The notes below the pieces were generated by a model. That model made no database searches and was not told the origin of the DNA. It worked only from the letters and a program-made list of their open reading frames with translations. A stretch of 64,000 nt of DNA from Streptomyces griseoviridis (lineage in GTDB: Bacteria; Actinomycetota; Actinomycetes; Streptomycetales; Streptomycetaceae), in the NCBI GenBank assembly GCA_014649155.1, contig BMSM01000001.1, positions 248,001 through 312,000 of the forward strand, in the 5' to 3' direction. The translations under genes were made by a program, and so were the position numbers. Below, piece after piece: positions 1 to 7,929 of this stretch. Positions within the stretch are counted from its first letter, which is position 1, and each line of letters begins with the position of its first letter.

Positions 1-294
1 CTCGACCGCCTTGCCGCAGGAGCGGCAGACCAGGTGGTGATGGTGGTCGCCGGTGGAGCAGCGGCGGTAGACCGACTCGCCCTCGTCGGTGCGCAGGACG
101 TCGACCTCGCCGGCGTCGGCGAGGGACTGCAGGGTGCGGTAGACAGTGGTCAGCCCGACCGAGTCGCCCTTGTGCTTGAGCATGTCGTGGAGCTCCTGCG
201 CGCTGCGGAACTCCTCGACCTCCTGCAGAGCCGCCGACACGGCGGCGCGCTGCCGGGTGGCGCGGCCCTTCACGGGCGGTCCAGCGGTGGTCAC
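1..294 (-). CDS. zur: Zinc uptake regulator Zur (Fur family), C-terminus cut by window edge
   Basis: The minus strand reads a GTG start at 294 with an AGGAGG ribosome binding site seven bases upstream, then 98 codons without a stop to the window edge. The translation carries the Fur-family winged helix (QRAAVSAALQEVEEFRSAQE, then LTTVYRTLQSLADAGEVDVL) followed by the His-rich hinge GDHHHHLVCRSCGK, whose His residues and Cys pair are metal ligands in Fur/Zur proteins. Fur members sense Fe, Zn, Mn or peroxide; the assignment to zinc rests on the znuBCA genes immediately upstream on the same strand, 59 bp away, and on the Zur box at 3060-3074. It is expected to repress that operon when zinc is plentiful. 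About 40 C-terminal residues lie outside the window. Confidence 0.93.
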   Translation of the reverse strand, partial: MTTAGPPVKGRATRQRAAVSAALQEVEEFRSAQELHDMLKHKGDSVGLTTVYRTLQSLADAGEVDVLRTDEGESVYRRCSTGDHHHHLVCRSCGKAVE

Positions 295-353
295 CGGTTG
301 CCTCCTCACGTCTGCGCTGCCGGGGTCATTGTGCCAGCCCGGCGGGTGGCCGG

Positions 354-1244
354 TCAGATGCCGACCTCGTCGCCCGCGGCGCGCCCCGCGGGCACCCGGC
401 ACTCCGCCGGGTCCGCGTCGGCCGCCGCCCGCGCGCGCCGCCGGGCGAGCGGGGCGGCCAGCGCGGTCAGCACGATGAACGCGCCGATGGTGAGCAGCAC
501 GATCGTCGCGCCGGGCGGTACGTCCTGGTAGTACGAGGTGACCGTGCCGCCGAGGGTCACGGCGACGCCGATCGCCACGGCGACGGCGAAGGTGGCGGCG
601 AAGCTGCGGCTGAGCTGCTGGGCCGCGGCCACCGGGACCACCATCAGCGCGGAGACGAGCAGCAGCCCGACCACGCGCATGGCGACGGTCACGGTCACCG
701 CGGCGGTGACGGCGGTCAGCAGGTTCAGCGCCCGCACCGGCAGCCCGGTGACCCGGGCGAACTCCTCGTCCTGGCTGACCGCGAAGAGCTGGCGGCGCAG
801 GCCCAGGGTGACCAGCACCACGAAGGCGGCCAGCAGGCAGATCGCGGTGACGTCGGACTCGCTCACCGTCGACAGCGAGCCGAAGAGGTACGAGGTGAGG
901 TTGGCGTTGGAGCCGCCCGGCGCGAGGTTGATGAACATCACGCCGCCGGCCATGCCGCCGTAGAACAGCATCGCGAGGGCGATGTCGCCGCGGGTGCGGC
1001 CGTACCAGCGGATCAGTTCCATCAGGACGGCGCCGAGCACCGAGACCAGGGTCGCCATCCACACCGGGGACCAGGAGAGCAGGAAGCCGAGGCCGACGCC
1101 GGTCATCGCGACGTGGCCGATGCCGTCGCCCATCAGGGCCTGGCGGCGCTGGACCAGGTAGATGCCGATCGCGGGGGCGGTGACGCCGACCAGGACGGCG
1201 GCCAGCAGGGCCCGCTGCATGAAGGCGTAGTTCAGGATGTCCAT
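354..1244 (-). CDS. znuB: Zinc ABC transporter permease ZnuB
   Basis: This 296-residue integral membrane protein of the ABC-3 (ZnuB/TroC/MntB) family forms the membrane channel of a zinc importer. It begins MDILNYAFMQRALLAAVLVG and shows the family signature after the first helix, QRRQALMGDGIGHVAMTGVG, followed by seven or eight further hydrophobic segments; the C-terminus is a short Arg/Ala-rich cytoplasmic tail. Its ATG overlaps the stop of znuC by one base (TGATG at 1246-1242), so the two are translationally coupled. Family members also carry Mn or Fe; zinc is inferred from the adjacent zur gene and from the His-rich binding protein at the start of the operon. Confidence 0.95.
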   Translation of the reverse strand: MDILNYAFMQRALLAAVLVGVTAPAIGIYLVQRRQALMGDGIGHVAMTGVGLGFLLSWSPVWMATLVSVLGAVLMELIRWYGRTRGDIALAMLFYGGMAGGVMFINLAPGGSNANLTSYLFGSLSTVSESDVTAICLLAAFVVLVTLGLRRQLFAVSQDEEFARVTGLPVRALNLLTAVTAAVTVTVAMRVVGLLLVSALMVVPVAAAQQLSRSFAATFAVAVAIGVAVTLGGTVTSYYQDVPPGATIVLLTIGAFIVLTALAAPLARRRARAAADADPAECRVPAGRAAGDEVGI

Positions 1245-2014
1245 CAGCTCAGCAGTCCCGTGCGGATCGGTTCGGCGCCCGACGTGTCGTGCGGGTGCAC
1301 GTGGTCGTGGCCGGGCAGCGCGTGCTGGCCGACGGCCTTCGGGGGCGGGCCGTCGTGCAGCACGCAGCCGTCGCGCAGGACGACCGCCCGGTCGATCAGG
1401 GGCTCCAGGGGGCCCAGTTCGTGCAGGACGAGCAGGACCGTCGTACCGGACGCCACCTGCCGTTCCAGTGTCTCGGCGAGGACTTCCTGGCTGGCCAGGT
1501 CGACGCCGGCCATCGGCTCGTCCATGATCAGCAGCTCGGGTTCGGCGGCGAGCGCGCGGGCGATGAGGACGCGCTGGTGCTGGCCGCCGGAGAGGGCGTT
1601 CACCGAGTCCTTGGCGCGGTCGGCCATGCCGACCAGGTCCAGGGCGCGGCGGACGGCCTCGTGATCGGCCTTGCGGAGCACGCCGAAGCGGGCCCGGGAG
1701 AGCCGCCCGGCGGACACCACCTCGGTCACCGTGGCGGGGACGCCGCCCGCGGCCGTGGTGCGCTGCGGGACGTACCCCACCCGCGACCAGTCGCGGAACC
1801 GGCGCCGCGGGGTGCCGAACAGCTCCACCTCGCCGGCGGTCACCGGCACCTGGCCGATGACGGTGCGCACGGCGGTCGACTTGCCGGAGCCGTTCGCGCC
1901 GAGCAGCGCGACGACCTCGCCGCGGCGCACGGTGAGGTCGATGCCGCGCAGGACCAGGCGGGCGCCGAGCTCGGCGCGGACGCCGCGCAGGGATATGACG
2001 GGCTCGTCGCTCAC
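1244..2014 (-). CDS. znuC: Zinc ABC transporter ATP-binding protein ZnuC
   Basis: This is the cytoplasmic ATPase subunit that powers zinc import with ZnuB. It has a Walker A motif (GANGSGKS), the ABC signature LSGGQHQRV and Walker B LLIMDEP followed by the switch His (VLHELG). The GTG at 2014 is chosen because GGAGGACCTC precedes it. The frame stays open upstream to 2098, but that stretch encodes a Pro/Arg/Ser repeat (MSRPG units) typical of an untranslated GC-rich spacer. The C-terminal HVHPHD segment is His-rich and could bind metal; that is only an inference. The protein is 256 residues, normal for the family. Confidence 0.94.
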   Translation of the reverse strand: MSDEPVISLRGVRAELGARLVLRGIDLTVRRGEVVALLGANGSGKSTAVRTVIGQVPVTAGEVELFGTPRRRFRDWSRVGYVPQRTTAAGGVPATVTEVVSAGRLSRARFGVLRKADHEAVRRALDLVGMADRAKDSVNALSGGQHQRVLIARALAAEPELLIMDEPMAGVDLASQEVLAETLERQVASGTTVLLVLHELGPLEPLIDRAVVLRDGCVLHDGPPPKAVGQHALPGHDHVHPHDTSGAEPIRTGLLS

Positions 2015-2094
2015 GAGGTCCTCCGTACGGTCGGGACGGTTCACCTGTCCGGGGCGGCTCGGGCGCCCCGGACGGCTCATGTGTCCGGGTCGGC

Positions 2095-3060
2095 TCACTT
2101 GGCGCCGAGAGCGGTCTTCAGCGCCTCCAGGTTGGACTGCATGACCTCGATGTAGTCCTCGCCCTTCGACCGGTCGGTGATGCCTTCCAGCGGGTCGAGG
2201 ACGTCGGTCTTCAGGTCGGCGTCCTTGGCGAGGGTCTTCGCGGTCTTGTCCGACACCAGTGTCTCGTAGAACACGGTGGTCACGCCGTCGGCCTTGGCCT
2301 CCTCCTGGAGCTCCTTGATCCGGGCGGGGCTGGGCTCGCTGTCCGGGTCGAGGCCGGTGATGGCCTCCTGGGTGAGGCCGTAGCGCTCGGCGAGGTAGCC
2401 GAAGGCGGCGTGGTTGGTGAAGAAGACCTTGGTGGCGGTGTCCTTCAGGCCGTTCTCGAACGCGGTGTTCAGGCCGTCGAGCTTCACGGCCAGCGCCTCG
2501 GCGTTCTTCTTGTAGTCGGCCGCGTGGTCCGGGTCGGCCTTCTCCAGGGCCTCGGCGACGCCCCCGGCGACCTCGGCGTACTTCACCGGGTCCAGCCAGA
2601 CGTGCGGGTCGAGACCGGACTCCTCCTCGGAGTGGGCCTCCCCGCCCTCGTCACCGTGGTCGTGCTCGACGTCGCCGTGGTCCTCCAGCTCGGTCAGCGA
2701 GGCCGCGTCGATCTTCGTCTTCACCTCGGACTGGGCGACCGCCTCGTCCACGGCGGGCTGCAGCGTCTTCAGGTAGAGCACCGCGTCCGCCTCGCCCAGC
2801 TCGGCGGTCTGCTTGGTGCTCAGCTCCAGGTCGTGCGGCTCCGTGCCGGGCTCGGTGAGGCTCGTGACGCTCACGTGGTCCCCGCCGATCTGCTCGGCGA
2901 GGTACTGCATCGGATAGAACGACGCGACGACGTCGAGCTTCCCGCCGCCGTCCCCGCTCGCCTCCGCGCTGTCGCTGGAGCAGGCGGAGAGGGTGCCGAG
3001 GCCGAGCGCGGTGACGGCTGCGACCGCTATGCCGGATATAGGGCGTCGTCGTACGTTCAT
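2095..3060 (-). CDS. znuA: Zinc ABC transporter substrate-binding lipoprotein ZnuA
   Basis: This cluster A-I metal-binding lipoprotein captures zinc outside the membrane. It has a twin-Arg-rich N-terminus (MNVRRRPISG), a hydrophobic stretch and the lipobox LSAC. The mature part contains the conserved EPHDLEL region, a His/Asp/Glu-rich flexible loop (DHGDVEHDHGDEGGEAHSEE) typical of zinc-specific members, DPHVWLDP and the later FFTNHAAFGYLAERYGL. ATG 3060 is preferred: the apparent promoter (-35 at 3092-3097, -10 near 3069-3074) would start transcription almost on it, giving a leaderless message. In-frame alternatives are ATG 3069 and TTG 3075. It is the first gene of znuA-znuC-znuB and is divergent from glyS. 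Confidence 0.93.
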   Translation of the reverse strand: MNVRRRPISGIAVAAVTALGLGTLSACSSDSAEASGDGGGKLDVVASFYPMQYLAEQIGGDHVSVTSLTEPGTEPHDLELSTKQTAELGEADAVLYLKTLQPAVDEAVAQSEVKTKIDAASLTELEDHGDVEHDHGDEGGEAHSEEESGLDPHVWLDPVKYAEVAGGVAEALEKADPDHAADYKKNAEALAVKLDGLNTAFENGLKDTATKVFFTNHAAFGYLAERYGLTQEAITGLDPDSEPSPARIKELQEEAKADGVTTVFYETLVSDKTAKTLAKDADLKTDVLDPLEGITDRSKGEDYIEVMQSNLEALKTALGAK

Positions 3061-3074
3061 GACACTCATTTTCA
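3060..3074 (-). promoter_or_regulatory. Zur box at znuA promoter
   Basis: The minus strand reads TGAAAATGAGTGTCA, matching 13 of 15 positions of the 7-1-7 actinobacterial Zur-box palindrome as I remember it (TGAAAATGATTTTCA). It lies over the -10 region and the first base of the znuA start codon, where bound Zur would block RNA polymerase. The consensus is recalled and the match was counted by eye. Confidence 0.72.
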
Positions 3075-3097
3075 ATGATTCTGGAAACCGTTGTCAA
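3069..3097 (-). promoter_or_regulatory. Probable znuA promoter
   Basis: TTGACA (3097-3092, minus strand) is a perfect -35 hexamer. After a 17-18 bp spacer comes TGAAAA/GAAAAT as a weak -10. The predicted transcription start falls at about 3060-3062, on or next to the chosen znuA ATG, and no Shine-Dalgarno sequence is visible. Confidence 0.55.
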
Positions 3098-3219
3098 CAA
3101 TCCCGGTATGTGACCTGGGGAACCCCCGATTTGGCCGAGGGGCAGGCCCCGCCGGTAACCTGAAGCATTCGCTGGAAGCATCTCGCTTCGTCGCCCGTCG
3201 TCGTAATGAAGAGAGCACC

Positions 3220-4602
<1,383 letters not shown>

Positions 4603-4617
4603 GAGTCGCCTTCCGTA

Positions 4618-4660
4618 CGGACGCCGGGCGGGCTGAGTCGATCAGCCCGCCCGGCGTCCG
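4618..4660. terminator. Bidirectional hairpin terminator
   Basis: A perfect 19-bp inverted repeat (arms 4618-4636 and 4642-4660, 5-nt loop) lies between the convergent ends of glyS and the WD40-like gene. The right arm includes the last codons and stop of the minus-strand gene. There is no T tract, as is common for Streptomyces terminators. Confidence 0.8.
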
Positions 4661-6435
4661 GCCGTTCCGGCCCAGAGCGCGGCGAGGTCGAGGCGGGTGA
4701 GGCGCGTGCCCCTGGTCCCGGCCGACAGCAGGCGGCCGTCCCCGGTGAGCGCGAGCGAGCGGAGGCCGTACGGCGCCGGCAGCGCGGCTCTCCGCCCGCT
4801 GAGCAGGTGCCACAGGTGAAGTCGCTGGTCGGACCAGGCGACGGCGAGGACGGGGCCGGCGGCGTCGGTGTCGGCGAGCGCGAGGGCGGTGGGCAGCGCG
4901 TCCCGTCGTTCCACGGGCTCGGTGAGCGGCCGGGCGGTGGCGGAGTCCCCCAGGGTGACCGTCCCGTCGAGGCCCCCGGAGGCCACCAGGAGGGTGTCGC
5001 CCAGGTCGAGGCAGGCGACCGCGGTCACGGCGGCGCGGTGCGGCCGCAGCGTCGTACGCGGCTCGGGGGCGGGGGAGTCCAGCGGCCAGAGGTGGACACG
5101 GCCCAGACCGTCGCCGACGGCGGCGTGCCGGGTGGTCGCCGCGAGGGCGGTGGGCAGGTCCGCCGGGTCCGGTTCCGGGGCCAGTACGGCGGCGTTGTGG
5201 TGCAGGAGCAGCGAACCGGAGCCGATGGGCAGCAGGGCGTCGGGGCCGAGGAGGAGGGGCCGCAGCACGCCCGAACGGTCGAGGGCCAGCAGGCCGTCGG
5301 AGGTGACCGGGGCGAGCGCCGCGGGCTGCCAGGCGGTGCCGGAGGGCAGGCTGGTGAGGGCCTGCCCGTCGGCGAGGGCGTACCGGGTGAGGCGGCCCAG
5401 CGCGTCGGCCGCGACGAAGGCGCCGGTGGCGGGGCCGGTGAGCGCCAGGACGGCGGTGGGCCGGGACGCGTGCGACCAGCGGGTGACCCAGGGGCCGGAC
5501 TCGGCCAGTGGCCGCAGGAACTCGGCCAGCCGCGGGTGGGCGGCGAGGGCGGCGGCGTGGAGCACGGCGGCCCGCTGGGTGTCGGGGAGGTCCGGTGCCG
5601 ACAGGGCGGGCGCGGCCGTGGCCCAGATCTCGCGCAGGCCCGGTGGTACCGGAACCCGCTGGTCGCCGAGGACGGCGGTGACGGCCGGTACCGAGCCGTA
5701 CACCAGGTAGCCCGGGTCCCGGAGCAGTTCGTGGGCCGAGCCGGTGGCCAGGGCGTGGTCGAGGGCGCGCTCACGCTCGTCGGGGGTGGCGGAGCGCCAG
5801 TCGTGACCGGGTGCCGGGGGCGCCGTGGCCCCGGCCGGGTGTGTCTCCGGTGCGGGTGGGCCGTCCGCCGCCGGTTCCAGGGGTACGACGAGGAGGCCGT
5901 CCTCGGTGCCGAGCAGACGCGGAGTGTCGCATTCGACGATCAGGCGTACGTTCGGCAGGCTCCGCAAGGGGGCGATGAGGCCCTCCACGAGCGCGGCGGG
6001 GCGGGCGGCGGGCAGATCGGACGGACCGCGCCCGGACCGGTGCAGGTCGGTGACGACCATCAGGACGGGCCGTGGGTCGGCCGCCAGGCGGCGCAGCAGT
6101 TCGTCCGGTCCGACCGGGCCGTAGCCGAGGTGCCGGCCGAGCTGCCAGGACAGGGTGCGGGCGATCTGTCCCTCGGCGAGACCCACGGCGTGCACGGTGG
6201 GGCGCGCGGCGGTGCGGGACGCGGACGCCCCGGTTCCGCCGGCCGCGGGGTCCGCCTCTCCCGCGGTCCCGGCGACGAACCGGGCCAGCAGACGGCTCTT
6301 GCCCGCCCCGGACGGGCCGGTGACCACGGCGGTGCGCGGTGCGGTGCCCGCCGGATCGCCGGACGCCGCGGCCCAGGCCAGCAGCGACCGCGCGGCGTGG
6401 GCGGCCGTGCCGTCGGCCCCTGTCACCGTGGCCAT
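4642..6435 (-). CDS. P-loop NTPase with WD40-like C-terminus, last gene of toxin/SUKH cluster
   Basis: This 597-residue protein has an N-terminal nucleotide-binding domain with Walker A GPSGAGKS (residues 40-47) and a Walker-B-like strand RPVLMVVTDLH, comparable to STAND/AAA-type NTPases. The C-terminal half reads as degenerate beta-propeller repeats, for example HRAAVTAVACLDLGDTLLVA, GGLDGTVTLGD and VAWSDQRLHLWHLLSGRR. No signal peptide or membrane helix is evident, so it should be cytoplasmic. Its ATG is 3 bp after the stop of the SUKH/deaminase gene, so the two are very likely co-translated. The architecture suggests an NTP-driven scaffold or sensor; its biochemical role is unknown, and involvement in toxin defence is inferred only from context. 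Confidence 0.6.
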   Translation of the reverse strand: MATVTGADGTAAHAARSLLAWAAASGDPAGTAPRTAVVTGPSGAGKSRLLARFVAGTAGEADPAAGGTGASASRTAARPTVHAVGLAEGQIARTLSWQLGRHLGYGPVGPDELLRRLAADPRPVLMVVTDLHRSGRGPSDLPAARPAALVEGLIAPLRSLPNVRLIVECDTPRLLGTEDGLLVVPLEPAADGPPAPETHPAGATAPPAPGHDWRSATPDERERALDHALATGSAHELLRDPGYLVYGSVPAVTAVLGDQRVPVPPGLREIWATAAPALSAPDLPDTQRAAVLHAAALAAHPRLAEFLRPLAESGPWVTRWSHASRPTAVLALTGPATGAFVAADALGRLTRYALADGQALTSLPSGTAWQPAALAPVTSDGLLALDRSGVLRPLLLGPDALLPIGSGSLLLHHNAAVLAPEPDPADLPTALAATTRHAAVGDGLGRVHLWPLDSPAPEPRTTLRPHRAAVTAVACLDLGDTLLVASGGLDGTVTLGDSATARPLTEPVERRDALPTALALADTDAAGPVLAVAWSDQRLHLWHLLSGRRAALPAPYGLRSLALTGDGRLLSAGTRGTRLTRLDLAALWAGTAGRRAG

Positions 6436-6438
6436 CGC

Positions 6439-7272
6439 TCAACGCGCCCCGGGAGCCTGCGGCCGGGTGGCCTCACGCAACCGCCGGATGCCCTCGGCCC
6501 GTTCGGCGGCGGTCTCACCGTAGGAGACGTTGTGGCTGAGCGTGGCGTCGGGGAACATCAGCTCCAGCCACATCGAGCAGTAGTGGCCCGGCATGAAGCA
6601 GGCTTCCAGCTCGGTGTGGATACGGGTGACCTGTTCCGGCTCGATCCCGGCCTCGTACATCTTCGACCAGGTGCGCTGCTCCGGGTGGACGCAGAGCCCG
6701 CCCGCCTCGGTGACCAGGTGCTTCTCCCCGCCCGGGGCGGTGAACTCGAACGTCGCGTACGCCTCGACACTGGCGGTGGTGCGGATGTCCTCCAGGACGA
6801 GGGGCCACCAGTTCTCCGGGTTGTCGAAGGCGCGGGGGTCGGCGGACCTCAGGGTGTCGTGCGTGGTGCGGAACGCCTCGGAGGCGTCCTCGGGGCTCTC
6901 GGCCGCGCCGAGGACTTCCAGGAGGATGTCCAGCTCCAGCAGGGCGTCGGCGAACAACGCCGGGGCCGAACTCACGAAACGGTCGGGTTCGTCGTACCCG
7001 AGGAGCACGGCCCGGACGTCCCCCTCGTGCGTCACGCACAGCTCGAACGCCCGGTCCGAACCCAGCCGGACCCAGGTGAGCTGCGCCTCCTCGCGCACGC
7101 GCCTTCCGAGGGAGTCGGCGTAGGCGGGCAGGGACTCCGGCTCGTCGGGGAGCACGTGGAAGTACGGCATGACGCGGAGGGGGAGGAGCAGCCCCCCGCC
7201 GGGCACGCCCTCGAAGCGGCGGGTCCCGGCGGGGCCGAAGCGGTCGGTGAAGGGGTTGCCGGTGGGGGGCAT
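6439..7272 (-). CDS. SUKH-4-like protein fused to a nucleic-acid deaminase-like domain
   Basis: This 277-residue protein starts at ATG 7272 after GAGGA. Residues about 35-160 resemble the SUKH-4 region of its upstream neighbour (family-level resemblance judged by eye: TTHDTLRSADPRAFDNPENW against RATMRRADPTALEDPESLW). The C-terminal 100 residues look like the XOO_2897-type deaminases of polymorphic toxins: VHPE (catalytic-type H196-x-E198), then HTELEAC with C225 and C232 as the putative zinc ligands, then the terminal FPDATLSHNVSYG strand. The residue before C225 is Ala where PC is usual, and the Cys spacing is x6 rather than the x5 of the nearby toxin. It could be an active deaminase, a decoy or an immunity factor; the sequence does not decide. 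Confidence 0.6.
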   Translation of the reverse strand: MPPTGNPFTDRFGPAGTRRFEGVPGGGLLLPLRVMPYFHVLPDEPESLPAYADSLGRRVREEAQLTWVRLGSDRAFELCVTHEGDVRAVLLGYDEPDRFVSSAPALFADALLELDILLEVLGAAESPEDASEAFRTTHDTLRSADPRAFDNPENWWPLVLEDIRTTASVEAYATFEFTAPGGEKHLVTEAGGLCVHPEQRTWSKMYEAGIEPEQVTRIHTELEACFMPGHYCSMWLELMFPDATLSHNVSYGETAAERAEGIRRLREATRPQAPGAR

Positions 7273-7291
7273 GTCGGGTTCCTCGCTGCAG

Positions 7292-7867
7292 TCAGTAGGA
7301 CATCAGGCTGTTGCCCACGGAGCGCAGGACGGCCTGCCAGAGCGACTCGGGGTCCTCAAGGGCTGTGGGGTCGGCCCGGCGCATCGTGGCGCGCAGCCGG
7401 TTCTCGGCACCTACCGGGTCCGTCATCGCATCGCCCGCGACCTCATGATCGTAGGCGGACCGCTCCATCTCGAGTTCACGGAGGAAGTAGGCGAACGCGT
7501 CGATGGAACTGTTCAGTACGTGGATACGCCCTTCCTCGGGGATGCAGTACACGACGCCGGTGGCCGAGTCGATGACGATGTCGTCCATGCCGATGCCGCC
7601 CAGCGTCAGCCAGGCGGACATATCGAAGGAACAGCTCGGGTATTTGGCGGCCACGGCCTGCCAGTCATCACCGCCCACCTCGATCTCACCGTCGACGAGC
7701 TGCTGATCGGCTTCGAACCAGCCCACCCGGTCCGGCAGACCGACCTCCCGCAAGAAGACACGAGTCGGTTCGTGGGTCACGGCGCCGAGTGCCGTCTCGT
7801 CCACGGTGATCAGGTCATCGGCGTCGAACGCGGATTCCATGCCAGATCGGTCAATCAGGGGACGCAT
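7292..7867 (-). CDS. SUKH-4 family immunity protein
   Basis: This 191-residue acidic soluble protein has the SUKH-4 layout: an N-terminal TRVFLREVGLP segment, a central SAWLTLGGIGMDDIVID strand region, GVVYCIPEEGRIHVLNSSID and a helical end (YFLRELEMERSAYDHEV). SUKH proteins bind and neutralise cognate polymorphic toxins. It follows the deaminase-toxin gene by 62 bp, the standard toxin-then-immunity order, and precedes the SUKH/deaminase fusion by 19 bp. Neither ATG 7867 nor GTG 7870 has a good ribosome binding site, so the start is uncertain; ATG at 7840 is another option. Base composition here is visibly less GC-rich than in flanking core genes, which fits horizontal acquisition. Confidence 0.75.
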   Translation of the reverse strand: MRPLIDRSGMESAFDADDLITVDETALGAVTHEPTRVFLREVGLPDRVGWFEADQQLVDGEIEVGGDDWQAVAAKYPSCSFDMSAWLTLGGIGMDDIVIDSATGVVYCIPEEGRIHVLNSSIDAFAYFLRELEMERSAYDHEVAGDAMTDPVGAENRLRATMRRADPTALEDPESLWQAVLRSVGNSLMSY

Positions 7868-7929
7868 CACACAATCCAGACTCTTGCTCGGGGCTCCTGA
7901 GGGTAAGCCTACGGCTTATCGCCGTGCTG

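Noticed and set aside
4807..7575. A 922-codon plus-strand open frame opposite the SUKH/WD40 genes
   Set aside because: It is Gly/Arg/Val-rich without domain signatures and lies antisense to genes with clear motifs; high GC keeps such frames open.
7716..7760. Frameshift splitting the SUKH-4 gene
   Set aside because: The 191-residue frame runs without interruption through the SUKH pattern; lower GC here reflects composition, not damage.
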